The notes under the pieces: generated by a model
What the model saw: the letters and a program-made list of their open reading frames with translations, nothing else
What the model was told of the DNA's origin: nothing
Databases searched by the model: none
Program-made: the position numbers and the translations under genes
Part shown: positions 1 to 7,912 of the stretch, one piece after another
How the letters are laid out: every line of letters starts with the position of its first letter
Position numbering within the stretch: position 1 is the first letter of the stretch
Assembly (NCBI RefSeq): GCF_004103825.1
Contig: NZ_RYFI01000018.1
Location: 49,818-92,737, forward strand
Source of the DNA: Hansschlegelia zhihuaiae
GTDB lineage: Bacteria; Pseudomonadota; Alphaproteobacteria; Rhizobiales; Methylopilaceae
Length of the DNA: 42,920 nt
Direction: 5' to 3'

Positions 1-377
1 CCGAGAACCAGAAGAAGCTCGACGCCAGGTCGATCTATCTGCCGGGGGACGGGGTGGAGCTCGCCCGGGCTGAGCTCCAGAAGCTTCTGGTCGAGGCGGT
101 CAGCGCCGCCGACGGCAAGCTGATCGAGAGCCAGGAGCCCGGAACCGAGCGCGCCTCCGACGCGCCGGACGACGGCCGCGTCGACCTCCGCGTCACCTTC
201 GACGCGACCAATGACGGGCTGCTCGACCTGATCTACGGGCTCGAGACCCGGCTGCCGCTGCTCACCATCGAGCGACTCGAGACGCGCCGACTCGACGTGA
301 CCGGCGAGGACGATCCCGAGGATCCGACTTTGCGGGTTTCGCTCGTGGTGCGTGGCCACCGGAAGGTGACGTCGTGA
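1..377 (+). CDS. Type II secretion GspM-like protein (T2SSM_b type), 3' part only
   Basis: The reading frame is open from the left edge (first full codon at base 3), so the start lies outside the window; about 124 residues are visible. The tail has the alternating beta-strand pattern of the ferredoxin-like domain of the GspM_b family (VDLRVTFDA, then LPLLTIERLE, then LRVSLVVRGH). Members are single-pass inner-membrane proteins that bind GspL in the type II secretion platform; the membrane segment would be upstream. Its stop overlaps the next gene's start (GTGA), so the two are co-transcribed and probably translationally coupled. The family call rests on pattern and context and is moderately sure. 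Confidence 0.65.
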   Translation, partial: ENQKKLDARSIYLPGDGVELARAELQKLLVEAVSAADGKLIESQEPGTERASDAPDDGRVDLRVTFDATNDGLLDLIYGLETRLPLLTIERLETRRLDVTGEDDPEDPTLRVSLVVRGHRKVTS

Positions 378-1003
378 GGGCCGCGCTCATCGCCGTGGCG
401 CTCGCGCTCGGAGCCGCGACGGCGCTCGCCGGGCCGTCCGGCGGCCCCGTCGACGAAGCCGCTGACGCGGCCGAGGACTCCGGCGCGGCCCCGTCGCCCG
501 AGACGCTCGCCCTCAACCCGCTGGCGGCGCTCGACAAGGGTTCGCTCACGGGCTTCCGGGACATGCCGCTGTTCACGCCGTCGCGCCGCCGGCCCGAGCC
601 GCCGCCCCCGGTCGCCGAGGCCCCGCCGCCTCCGCCGCCGCCCCCGCCGGCGCGCAAGCCGTCCCCGCCCCCCGAGCTCAAGCTCGCCGGCGTCGTGGAG
701 GGTCCGGAGGGATCGATCGCCGTCGTGGAGAATACCGGCGGCGGCGGGAAGATCGAGCGCCTGCGGCTCGGCGATCAGGTCGGCGGCTGGCTGGTGACGG
801 CGATCGACGCCTCGACCCTCAAGCTCACGCTCGACGAGCGCGAGGAGCAGTACCGCATGTTCGAGCGGACGGAGCCGTCCGCCGCTTCCGCAGACGAGGA
901 GACGCCCGACCTCGACGTGGACGGCGCGCCGCCCCGCCGACCGAAGCCGCCCCGTCAGTCGAACCGCGCGACGCAGCCCGACGATGAGGACGAGGATCAG
1001 TAG
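374..1003 (+). CDS. General secretion pathway GspN/GspC-like protein
   Basis: This 209-residue protein begins at a GTG overlapping the upstream stop. Residues 1-20 form a signal or anchor segment rich in Ala and Leu. A proline-rich linker with long Pro runs follows (about 75-100), then a compact beta domain (about 100-165) with ELKLAGVVEG and LRLGDQVGGW, resembling the HR (homology region) domain of GspC/PulC-type proteins. The acidic, proline-rich C terminus looks disordered. In type II secretion the HR domain contacts the secretin in the periplasm. Position directly after a GspM-like gene supports a secretion role. Exact subunit naming (GspN versus GspC) is uncertain. Confidence 0.6.
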   Translation: MRAALIAVALALGAATALAGPSGGPVDEAADAAEDSGAAPSPETLALNPLAALDKGSLTGFRDMPLFTPSRRRPEPPPPVAEAPPPPPPPPPARKPSPPPELKLAGVVEGPEGSIAVVENTGGGGKIERLRLGDQVGGWLVTAIDASTLKLTLDEREEQYRMFERTEPSAASADEETPDLDVDGAPPRRPKPPRQSNRATQPDDEDEDQ

Positions 1004-1018
1004 GCTGAATCTAGGGCC

Positions 1019-1591
1019 TCAGCGCGGGGCGCGCTTGGCGAGGATCCGCTGCAGGGTGCGGCGGTGCATGCTGAGCCGCCGGGCGGTCTCCGAGACGTTG
1101 CGTCCGCAGAGCTCGTAAACCCGCTGGATGTGCTCCCAGCGCACGCGGTCGGCTGACATCGGGTTCTCGGGCGGTTCGGGCTTGTGGTCGCCGGCGATCA
1201 GGGCGTTGTGGATCTCGTCCGCGTCGGCGGGCTTGGCCAGATAGTCGACTGCGCCGAGCTTCACGGCCGTCACCGCCGTCGCGATGTTGCCGTAGCCCGT
1301 GAGCACGATGCCGCGAGCGTCCGGACGTCGCGCCTTCAGCGCGGAGATGACGTCGAGGCCCGAGCCGTCGCCGAGCCGCATGTCCACCACCGCGAAGGCC
1401 GGCGGCGACCGGTCGACCGCCTCGAGCCCTTCGCGGACCGACTCGGCGACGGTCACGGCGTAGCCGCGCGCCTCCATGGCGCGTCCGAGGCGCTGCACGA
1501 AAGCGCGGTCGTCATCCACGATCAGGAGGCTCATGTCTCCGCCGGGCGCCGTGGTCTCGGCTCCCGATGCATGCTCGGCGCTCACTTGCAT
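1019..1591 (-). CDS. actR: ActR/RegA-family two-component response regulator
   Basis: The product is 190 residues from the ATG at 1591, which is preceded by a GAGAGA purine run; this fits the usual 180-190 residue length better than a start 20 codons upstream. The receiver domain shows the acidic cluster DDD (26-28), phospho-acceptor D70, T98 and K120. A proline hinge (PEPPENP) leads to a Fis-like helix-turn-helix (NVSETARRLSMHRRTLQR), nearly invariant in ActR/RegA/PrrA proteins. These activate redox-responsive genes such as cytochromes and carbon or nitrogen fixation genes in partnership with the sensor kinase ActS/RegB. No kinase gene is adjacent. The neighbours are a convergent secretion gene and infC. 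Confidence 0.9.
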   Translation of the reverse strand: MQVSAEHASGAETTAPGGDMSLLIVDDDRAFVQRLGRAMEARGYAVTVAESVREGLEAVDRSPPAFAVVDMRLGDGSGLDVISALKARRPDARGIVLTGYGNIATAVTAVKLGAVDYLAKPADADEIHNALIAGDHKPEPPENPMSADRVRWEHIQRVYELCGRNVSETARRLSMHRRTLQRILAKRAPR

Positions 1592-1733
1592 CGTCTCTCT
1601 CGGCCTGGGTACGCAAAGGCCGCCGACTTCAAGCGCGACCAATCGAAGCACTATACCGTCGCCCGCAGCCGATCAATGGGCGCGCATCGGCGCCTTCGGC
1701 GGAGCCAGGCAGGGCTTTGTCTCAGGGTTAAGC

Positions 1734-1754
1734 GCGCCGGAGGGGCCCCGGCGC
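1734..1754 (-). terminator. Hairpin just downstream of infC
   Basis: Perfect 7-bp arms GCGCCGG (1734-1740) and CCGGCGC (1748-1754) lie 10 bp after the infC stop. There is no T-run beyond the stem on the minus strand, so this is a candidate RNA 3'-end stabiliser or weak terminator only. Confidence 0.3.
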
Positions 1755-1764
1755 GGGGAGCCGG

Positions 1765-2304
1765 TCAGCGCGGGGCCAGGACCATCGTCATCTGGCGGCC
1801 TTCGAGCGACGGATCGCTCTCGACCTTCGCCAGCAGCGAAACCTCCTCGCGGACCTTCACCAGCAGCTTGAGCCCGAGGTCCTGGTGCGCCATCTCGCGG
1901 CCGCGGAACCGCAGGGTCACCTTGACCTTGTCGCCCTCGTCGAAGAATCGGCGCATCGCCTTCATCTTCACGTCGTAGTCGTGATCGTCGATGTTGGGAC
2001 GCATCTTGATCTCTTTGACTTCGACGATCTTCTGGTTCTTGCGCGCCTCGGCGGCCTTTTTCTGGCTCTGATACTTATATTTGCCGTAGTCGAGCAGCTT
2101 GCAGACCGGCGGGACCGAATTCGGCGCGATCTCGACGAGGTCGAGCCCGGCGTCCTCTGCGGCCTGCAGCGCGTCGTTGATCTTTGTCGGGCCGAGATTG
2201 TGCCCATCGGCGTCGATGAGCTGGACTTCGAGGACTCGGATCTCCTTGTTGACGCGCGGTCCTTCTTTCTGAACCGGCGCGACGGGCCTCATGGGACGAC
2301 GAAT
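1765..2304 (-). CDS. infC: Translation initiation factor IF-3 with ATT start codon
   Basis: The 179-residue product has the two IF-3 domains: N-terminal ([20 protein letters not shown]) and C-terminal ([15 protein letters not shown], then [16 protein letters not shown]). IF-3 binds the 30S subunit and checks start-codon selection. I place the start at ATT (2304) because AGGAG lies 9 nt upstream, the encoded [11 protein letters not shown] matches the usual alphaproteobacterial N terminus, and a rare start codon is a known autoregulatory trait of infC. An ATG 12 codons upstream (2340) gives a non-homologous extension. The gene is not next to rpmI-rplT, which lie 38 kb away in the same window. 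A leader terminator lies upstream. Confidence 0.95.
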   Translation of the reverse strand: MRRPMRPVAPVQKEGPRVNKEIRVLEVQLIDADGHNLGPTKINDALQAAEDAGLDLVEIAPNSVPPVCKLLDYGKYKYQSQKKAAEARKNQKIVEVKEIKMRPNIDDHDYDVKMKAMRRFFDEGDKVKVTLRFRGREMAHQDLGLKLLVKVREEVSLLAKVESDPSLEGRQMTMVLAPR

Positions 2305-2352
2305 GGCGGCGCTCTCCTCTTGACGACGATGGGGCGACAACCGGCAGAACGC

Positions 2353-2378
2353 AAAAAACCCCGTGACAAAACACGAGG
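2353..2378 (-). terminator. Intrinsic terminator (possible attenuator) in the infC leader
   Basis: Read on the minus strand, CCTCGTG (2378-2372), a 6-nt loop and CACGGGG (2365-2359) form a 7-bp stem with one G-U pair, followed at once by six T residues (2358-2353). No minus-strand gene lies between this terminator and the divergent gene at 2589, so it sits inside the infC leader, 49 bp before the start codon. A short alternative stem (CGAG/CTCG) would use the left arm of the terminator. Confidence 0.65.
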
Positions 2379-2415
2379 CGCTCGCGTCGGCGTGCAGCCG
2401 CCGGCGTCTTGGCCA

Positions 2416-2444
2416 AAGATCGTGACAAAGCGCCGCGAAGTCAA
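2416..2444 (-). promoter_or_regulatory. Candidate infC promoter
   Basis: On the minus strand TTGACT (2444-2439) is separated by 17 bp from GATCTT (2421-2416). The -35 matches five of six consensus bases but the -10 only three. It lies about 38 bp upstream of the leader terminator. Confidence 0.3.
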
Positions 2445-2588
2445 TGACCGTGCGGTTCCCGCCCGCGGCGGACCGGGCGGCGCCGCTGGATTTTTGGGCT
2501 CGCAGTCGCGGACCGGGCGCGCCATGTTCTTGGCGATCCGGGCTGCGGCGAGAGCCGTTCCGCCCCGTTCCGCAGCAAACAGAGGCCC

Positions 2589-3080
2589 ATGTCGTCCGAT
2601 CGACGCCTCCCCCGAATCCTGGTCGACGCCGACGCCTGCCCAGTCAAGGACGAGGCGATGCGCGTCGCCGACAGGCACGGGCTGGACGTGATCTTCGTCG
2701 CGAACCGCTTCATCGCGGTTCCCCGCGTAGAAGGCGTCAGGCTCCAGGTGGTGAGCGACGGCCCGGACGCCGCCGACGACTGGATCGTCGACGAAGTTGA
2801 AGCGCATGACATCGTGGTCACGGCCGACATCCCGCTCGCCGCGCGCAGCCTCGAGAAGGGCGCGGCGGTCCTCGGCCCCACGGGCAAGCCCTTCACGACG
2901 GCTTCGATCGGCGCGGCGCTCGCGACCCGCGACCTGATGAGCCATCTGCGCGAGACCGGCGAGATCACCGGAGGGCCGAGGCCCTTCGCGGCCCGCGACC
3001 GGTCGCGCTTCCTGCAGGAGCTCGAGCACGCGGCGAACCGGTCGAAACGGACGCTCGCCGCCGAGGCGGCCGAGGCGTGA
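2589..3080 (+). CDS. UPF0178 (YaiI/YqxD, DUF188) family protein
   Basis: The 163-residue protein carries the family signature [11 protein letters not shown] near residue 12-22 and the conserved [20 protein letters not shown] block. The family is widespread and structurally related to PIN/NYN-like nuclease folds, but no activity is established, so function is left open. It is divergent from infC, and its stop overlaps the start of the following metallo-hydrolase gene (GTGA), making a two-gene operon. Length is normal for the family. Confidence 0.9.
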   Translation: MSSDRRLPRILVDADACPVKDEAMRVADRHGLDVIFVANRFIAVPRVEGVRLQVVSDGPDAADDWIVDEVEAHDIVVTADIPLAARSLEKGAAVLGPTGKPFTTASIGAALATRDLMSHLRETGEITGGPRPFAARDRSRFLQELEHAANRSKRTLAAEAAEA

Positions 3081-4141
3081 CGCGGCGAGGCGTGCTCGCG
3101 GCGCTCGCCGCGCCCGTGCTGGGCTCCGCCTGGTTCGCGCACGCCCGCGGGCGCAACCCCTATTACGAGGGGCCGGTCACCGACCATTTCGACGGCCTGC
3201 GCTTCTTCAACCCCGACCATCGCTGGTCCAAGACCCCGGTCGAGGCGTTCCGCGCGCTGACGCTCGCCGAGAAGGAGCCTTGGCCCCTGACCTGGCCGAG
3301 CCCGTTCGCCGACCGTCCGCCGGCGCGCGTCGAGGGCGCGGGCCTGCGGCTCGCCGCGATCGGCCACGCCACCCACCTGATCCAGACGGCCGGGCTCAAT
3401 CTGCTGACCGACCCGGTCTGGTCGGAGCGCGCCTCGCCGGTCGGCTTCGCGGGGCCGAAGCGCGCCAATCCGCCAGGGATCGCGTTCGACGACCTGCCGA
3501 AGATCGACGTCGTCCTGCTGTCCCACAACCATTACGATCACATGGACCTGGAGACGCTCACGCGGCTCCATCTGCGCGACGCGCCGCGCGTCGTCACCCC
3601 GCTCGGCAACGACGCGATCCTGAAGGCGCGCGATCCGCGGATCCGCGCCGAGGCCTTCGACTGGGGCGACCGCGTCGAGCTTTCCGACAAGGTCTCGGCG
3701 ACTCTCACGCCCGCCTATCACTGGTCGGCCCGCGGCGTGACCGACCGGCGCAAGGCGCTCTGGGCGGCCTTCGCGATCGACGCAGGCAGCGCGGGACGAA
3801 TCTATTTCGCGGGCGACACCGGGCTCGCGGGCGGCGCGATCTTCACCGAGGCGCGCGAGCGGCACGGCCCCTTCCGCCTCGCGATCCTCCCGATCGGCGC
3901 CTATGAGCCGCGCTGGTTCATGAAGGACCAGCACATGAACCCGGCCGACGCCGTGACGGCCTTCCGCCTGCTCGGCGCGGAGCACGCGGTCGGCTGCCAC
4001 TGGGGAGTTTTCCGGCTGACCGCCGAAGGCGTGGAAGCGCCCGCGGGCGCGCTCGCCGAAGCGCTCGCGGCCGAGGGCGTTGCCGACGAGCGCTTCAGGG
4101 CGCTGAAACCCGGCGAAGTCTGGGAGGCGCCGGTCGCCTGA
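3077..4141 (+). CDS. MBL-fold metallo-hydrolase, NAPE-PLD-like
   Basis: The 354-residue product starts at GTG 3077, overlapping the upstream stop. The N terminus ([15 protein letters not shown]) resembles a twin-arginine signal or membrane anchor. The metal-binding motif HNHYDHMD (about residue 151-158), the later GDTG, and HWGVF near residue 310 are the zinc ligands expected of the metallo-beta-lactamase fold. [14 protein letters not shown] and RFFNP are typical of the COG2220 branch related to N-acyl-phosphatidylethanolamine phospholipase D. The bacterial substrate is unknown; a role in the cell envelope is inference from the signal and family. The convergent smr gene ends 12 bp downstream. 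Confidence 0.85.
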   Translation: MTRRGVLAALAAPVLGSAWFAHARGRNPYYEGPVTDHFDGLRFFNPDHRWSKTPVEAFRALTLAEKEPWPLTWPSPFADRPPARVEGAGLRLAAIGHATHLIQTAGLNLLTDPVWSERASPVGFAGPKRANPPGIAFDDLPKIDVVLLSHNHYDHMDLETLTRLHLRDAPRVVTPLGNDAILKARDPRIRAEAFDWGDRVELSDKVSATLTPAYHWSARGVTDRRKALWAAFAIDAGSAGRIYFAGDTGLAGGAIFTEARERHGPFRLAILPIGAYEPRWFMKDQHMNPADAVTAFRLLGAEHAVGCHWGVFRLTAEGVEAPAGALAEALAAEGVADERFRALKPGEVWEAPVA

Positions 4142-4153
4142 CCGCGCCCAGGA

Positions 4154-4741
4154 TCACGGCCGGCCGCCCTTGCGGATCCGCACATAGAGCGCGCCTATGC
4201 CGCCATGGACCGGGTCGGCGGGCTCGAACCCCACCACCACGCTCCGGGCCGCCGGCGACGACAGCCAGATCGGCACCGACCGCCGCAGCACGCCGCGCTC
4301 GGCATAGGGGTCGCCTTCGAGCCGCGCAGGGCCGCCCTTGCCGGTGATGACCAGCACGATCTTGTGGCCGCGCGCCTGCGCGCCCGACAGGAAGGAGGCG
4401 AGCCTGCGATGGGCCTCCTCCTGCCGCAGCCCATGCAGGTCGATGCGGGCGTCGATCGCCACCACGCCGCGCGCGAGGCGGCGGCGGAAGCGAGTCTCGA
4501 GCGGCGCAAGCGGGGGCGGGGCCGGAGAGGCGGGGGGACGCGGGGCGGACGGCGGAGCGCCGCCCTCTTGCGGGTTCGGACGCCGCGAAGGCGCGGCCTC
4601 CGCGACGGCGGCCGCCTCGGCCTTGAGAGCCGCCGCTGCGGCCTCCTTGTCGGAGCGCGACAGCGGCTTGACCGACTCCACGACCTTGGCCCAAAGCGCG
4701 AGCTCCGCTTCGCTCAGCCGCCTGCGACGGCGCTCCGTCAC
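4154..4741 (-). CDS. Smr-domain protein
   Basis: The product is 195 residues from GTG 4741, which overlaps the mltA stop (GTGA); starts further upstream would run through mltA in another frame. The N-terminal half is basic, then Ala/Pro-rich and probably disordered. The C-terminal Smr domain (about 100-195) shows ARIDLHGLRQEEAHRRL, VLVITGKGG and the GGIGALYVRIRK end. Smr domains bind or nick nucleic acids (MutS2, and stalled-ribosome mRNA cleavage by SmrB); stand-alone proteobacterial members of this length have no settled role. It is the last gene of the Tim44-mltA-smr operon. Confidence 0.9.
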   Translation of the reverse strand: MTERRRRRLSEAELALWAKVVESVKPLSRSDKEAAAAALKAEAAAVAEAAPSRRPNPQEGGAPPSAPRPPASPAPPPLAPLETRFRRRLARGVVAIDARIDLHGLRQEEAHRRLASFLSGAQARGHKIVLVITGKGGPARLEGDPYAERGVLRRSVPIWLSSPAARSVVVGFEPADPVHGGIGALYVRIRKGGRP

Positions 4742-5862
4742 GGGCCGGCCTCGCGCGGCAAAAGCACGAAGAACTCGGTCTTCTGCTTCATGCCGCCCGC
4801 GATCGCCCCGGCGCGGTCGCCCGTCCCGGCGAAGTAGTCGCCGCGCGCCGCGCCGAGGATCGCCGAGCCGGTGTCCTGGGCGACGGTGAGCCGACGGATC
4901 GCTTCGCCGCCTGGAAACCGGCCCTCGAGCCAGAACGGCATCCCATAAGACCAGAGGCCGCGGTCGACCGCGATCGACCGCCCGGGGGTCAGCGGCACGT
5001 TCTGCGCGCCGAGCGGCCCGTCGGCATGGCTCAGCGTCTCGTCGGTCCGGAAGAAGATGTAGGACTGGTTCTCGCGCATCAGCGCGCGGCCCTCTCGCGG
5101 ATTGTCGGCGAGCCACCGGCGGATCGACGCCATGCTGGCCGCGCCCTTTTCGATCGCGCCGCGCTCGACCAGAAGACGGCCGATGCCCGTGAATTTGCGC
5201 CCGTTCCGCCCGTCGAAGGCGAGCCGCATGGTCGACCCGTCCGGAAGGCGGACCCGGGTCGAGCCCTGGATGTGGACGAAGAAGGCGTCGACGCGCTCGG
5301 CGTAGACGAGCTCCAGCCCGCGGCCCGACAGGGCGCCGTCCTCGATCGACGCGCGGTCGGGATAGGGCTCGTAGCCGCCGGGCGCTTTCCGCGCGCCGCC
5401 GAGCCCCTCGGCAACGCCGGGCAGCGTCTCGCCGTCCGGGATCGTGACGAGGTCCATGGGCCGCGCCAGCAGCGGCGTGTCGAAGCGCGCGGTCGGGACG
5501 CGAGAACCGTCGATCTCAGGCTCGTAATAGCCGGTGAGCGTCCCGGGGCCGACGCGATAGGGCTGGAACGCGGTTTCGAAGAAGGCGCGGGCCGCAGTCG
5601 CGCCGAGCCGGTCCATAGAGGCCGCCTTTTTGCAGACCGCCTTCAGGGCGTCGCCGGGCGGCTGCGCCGGGCGGGACGGCGGACGATCCTCGAGGATCGC
5701 GCCGCAGGAGGACCGGAACGTCTCGAAGGCGGCCGCATGATCGTCCTGCGCCCAACCATCCAGCGCGTCGAAGGAGACGGGCGCGAGTCCCTGCGGAGCG
5801 GCGGCGGCGACCTGCGCGCCGAGCATCATGCCGGCCACGAGCGCAGCGCCTCGTCCGCCCAT
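4738..5862 (-). CDS. mltA: Membrane-bound lytic murein transglycosylase A
   Basis: This 374-residue protein has a signal peptide (MGGRGAALVAGMMLGAQVAAAA). The MltA barrel domain follows (GTLTGYYEPEIDGS near 105, FFVHIQGSTRVRLPDGS near 195, AFDGRNGRKFTGIG), then the C-terminal 3D domain carrying the conserved aspartates (VAQDTGSAILGAARGDYF). It cleaves glycan strands of peptidoglycan to 1,6-anhydro-muropeptides in the periplasm. There is no lipobox cysteine after the signal, so it may be soluble rather than a lipoprotein. Ten bases separate it from the Tim44-like stop upstream, and its own stop overlaps smr. Confidence 0.93.
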   Translation of the reverse strand: MGGRGAALVAGMMLGAQVAAAAPQGLAPVSFDALDGWAQDDHAAAFETFRSSCGAILEDRPPSRPAQPPGDALKAVCKKAASMDRLGATAARAFFETAFQPYRVGPGTLTGYYEPEIDGSRVPTARFDTPLLARPMDLVTIPDGETLPGVAEGLGGARKAPGGYEPYPDRASIEDGALSGRGLELVYAERVDAFFVHIQGSTRVRLPDGSTMRLAFDGRNGRKFTGIGRLLVERGAIEKGAASMASIRRWLADNPREGRALMRENQSYIFFRTDETLSHADGPLGAQNVPLTPGRSIAVDRGLWSYGMPFWLEGRFPGGEAIRRLTVAQDTGSAILGAARGDYFAGTGDRAGAIAGGMKQKTEFFVLLPREAGP

Positions 5863-5872
5863 GTCAGGGCTG

Positions 5873-6593
5873 TCAGACCGCTTCGGTCGAGATCAGCCGC
5901 CAGTTCGGGTCGCGCGAATTGAGCTCGCGCGCGAAGGTCCAGACGTCGACGAGATCGGCGATCTCGGTCGGGCTGCCGTCGATCACGGCGCCGGTCCGGT
6001 CGCGTGTCGCGGTGATCAGCTTGGAGACGAAGCGCACGGTGATCTGCGCCGTGCGGCCCACGACCTCGACCACGGTGATCTCGGACTTCTCGATCGAGAC
6101 GAAATTCGATTCGACCGACTCGCCGCGATTCTCGCGATCGGCGATGGCGGCCGAGAAGCTCTCGAACACGTCGCGGGCGAGCAGCGGCTTCAGGGTTTTG
6201 CGGTCGCCGGCCGCGAACGCCGTGACGATCATTTCATAGGCCGCGCGCGCCGGCCACGAACTCGCGGGCGTCGAAGCCGCGTTCGGCCTCGGCGAGCTGG
6301 TCGAGGCCGCGGGCGACCGGCGTGCCGGGCTCCGCGACGCCGGTCCAGCGGGCGCCGGCGTCCTCTGGCTCCTCGGTAGGCTCCGCCTTTGGCTGCGGCT
6401 CGGAATTGCGCTGGGGCAGCGGGATCACTTTATCGGCGCCGGCCTCCGGATTGGGCTGGGGGCGGCCGACGAAGGGGTCCTGCGGGCGCCGCTCATTGCC
6501 CGTGCGCGTGCCCAGCACGGAGCGCAGCCGCAGGAAGATGAACACCGCCAGCACGAGGATGATGATCGTGTAGATGTCGAAGCCGTCGTTCAT
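5873..6593 (-). pseudogene. Tim44-like (TimA family) protein gene split by a frameshift
   Basis: The 5' piece (6593-6234, 119 codons) encodes an N-terminal membrane segment (IYTIIILVLAVFIFLRL), a Pro/Glu-rich linker and the start of the domain (FDAREFVAGAR). It then hits TGA. The 3' piece (6232-5873) resumes with MIVTAFAAGDRKTLKPLL and runs to the normal end of the Tim44-like domain. Adding two bases in the CG-dinucleotide run at 6242-6250 restores the expected AGARAAYEMIV junction, so a two-base slip is the simplest explanation. Because stop and ATG are one base apart, two separate polypeptides remain possible. A sequencing error is also possible. The gene heads the mltA-smr operon. Confidence 0.8.
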
Positions 6594-6830
6594 CTCGTCT
6601 CGCAGTCGTGGGTCTCTTGGCCCTGACGCCGGCGCCGCTCCTCTGGCCGAAGGCTTCGGAGCGTCCGGAGCGCCGTGCGCCGTCCGCTCACGCGAAGGGC
6701 ATCCGCCTATATGTGAGGAGATCGCGCCGCTATTCCAGCCGCCCGCCGCGCCGGCTTGAATTCCGTCGCATCCTCTCCCCACATAACCCACTGTCGCGCA
6801 TTGCGCATCAAGGGACGCTGACAGACGACC

Positions 6831-7289
6831 ATGCCCCGACTTCTCGGCCTTGTTCTCCTCCTGCCGGTGATCGAGCTGATCGCCTTCGCGCTGGTCGCCA
6901 TGGCCATCGGTCTCGGCAAGGCGGTGCTTCTGCAGCTCGCGATCTCGCTGATCGGCGTCGCCATGCTGGGTTCGCTCATCACCGAGGCGAAAGCCAAGGC
7001 GCGGCGCAATGGCGGCCTCGTCTCCTTCGCGCTCGACCAGCAGCACGGCCTTCGCGGGCTGGCGGGCCTGCTGTTCGCGATCCCGGGCTTCGTGACCGAC
7101 GCGCTCGGCGTGCTGGCGCTCGTGCCCGAAGCCCGCCGCAGGATCCGCCGGCTGATCGTCGGCCCCGAACGGCCGACGGCCGCCACGAGGACGCCGCGCG
7201 GTCCGGCGCGTCCGGCGGAGGTCGGCACGGTCGACCTCGACACGCGCGAATGGCGCGAGGTCGAACCCGCGGGCGGCCCGAAGACCTGA
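6831..7289 (+). CDS. fxsA: FxsA-family cytoplasmic membrane protein
   Basis: The 152-residue protein has the FxsA signature: an N-terminal hydrophobic pair (LLGLVLLLPVIELIAFALVAM, then LQLAISLIGVAMLGSLI), a short charged segment, and GLLFAIPGFVTDALGVLALVP. The tail from about residue 105 is basic and disordered. E. coli FxsA affects phage exclusion when overproduced; its normal role is unknown. It is divergent from the Tim44-like gene and sits directly upstream of secB, a common alphaproteobacterial arrangement. Confidence 0.9.
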   Translation: MPRLLGLVLLLPVIELIAFALVAMAIGLGKAVLLQLAISLIGVAMLGSLITEAKAKARRNGGLVSFALDQQHGLRGLAGLLFAIPGFVTDALGVLALVPEARRRIRRLIVGPERPTAATRTPRGPARPAEVGTVDLDTREWREVEPAGGPKT

Positions 7290-7335
7290 GCCGGCCGGCT
7301 GGCGTCGCCGGTCTCATCCTTTCGCCTGAAGGGGG

Positions 7336-7362
7336 CGCGCCTTGCCGTTTCGGCGAGGCGCG
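7336..7362 (+). terminator. Strong GC hairpin between fxsA and secB
   Basis: Twelve-bp arms (7336-7347 and 7351-7362, one G-T wobble) enclose a TTT loop. No T-run follows. It could end fxsA transcription or fold in the secB leader, 62 bp before its start. Confidence 0.35.
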
Positions 7363-7424
7363 TGTTACGCCGCGCCCGATCGCGGCGCGCGGCGCCCGGA
7401 CCCCTTTCGGACAAGAGACCAGAC

Positions 7425-7904
7425 ATGGCCAACACCAACGGCGCGCCGGCGCCCGAGAACAAGGCTCCCGCCATCAACGTGCTGGCGCAGTACGCCAAGG
7501 ACATGTCGTTCGAGAACCCGAACGCGCCGCGCTCGATGGCGCCGCGCCAGACCTCCCCGCAGATCGAGATCAACGTCAACGTCAACGCCCGCAAGGTCGG
7601 CGACACGGATTTCGAGGTCGAGCTCGCGATCGAGGGCCAGGCCAAGGACGCCGATTTCCAGATCTTCCGCGTCGACCTCACCTATGGCGGGGTGTTCCGC
7701 GTCATCAACATCCCCGAGGACCAGATCCATCCGGTGGTGATGATCGAGTGCCCGCGCCTGCTGTTCCCTTTCGCCCGGCAGATCGTGGCCGACTCGGTGC
7801 GGAACGGCGGCTTCCCGCCGCTGATGATCGACCCGGTCGATTTCGCCGCGCTCTACCGCGCCCGCGCCGAAGAAGCGCAGCGCTCCGGCCAGCAGCCGTC
7901 CTGA
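7425..7904 (+). CDS. secB: Protein-export chaperone SecB
   Basis: The 159-residue product (start ATG 7425, giving MANTNGAPAPENKAPA) has the SecB core: YAKDMSFENPNAP, INVNVNARKVGD, FEVELAIEGQAKD, and the IECPRLLFPFARQIVAD helix. SecB tetramers keep preproteins unfolded and deliver them to SecA. An in-frame upstream codon at 7362 would add 21 Arg-rich residues with no family match. The stop codon lies in the loop of a perfect hairpin shared with the convergent dnaQ. Confidence 0.96.
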   Translation: MANTNGAPAPENKAPAINVLAQYAKDMSFENPNAPRSMAPRQTSPQIEINVNVNARKVGDTDFEVELAIEGQAKDADFQIFRVDLTYGGVFRVINIPEDQIHPVVMIECPRLLFPFARQIVADSVRNGGFPPLMIDPVDFAALYRARAEEAQRSGQQPS

Positions 7905-7912
7905 GGACGGCT
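7894..7912. terminator. Bidirectional hairpin between secB and dnaQ
   Basis: AGCCGTCC (7894-7901) and GGACGGCT (7905-7912) are perfect 8-bp arms with the secB TGA stop as the three-base loop. The dnaQ stop (7912-7914) touches the other side. It serves as a compact candidate terminator for both convergent genes, though it lacks a T-run. Confidence 0.4.

Noticed and set aside
2441-4000. 519-codon minus-strand frame opposite UPF0178 and the metallo-hydrolase
   Set aside because: Both sense genes show conserved catalytic motifs; the antisense protein is low-complexity Arg/Ala/Val.
6234-6250. Programmed frameshift in the Tim44-like gene
   Set aside because: No classic slippery heptamer or stimulatory structure was seen; a two-base slip in a dinucleotide run is simpler.
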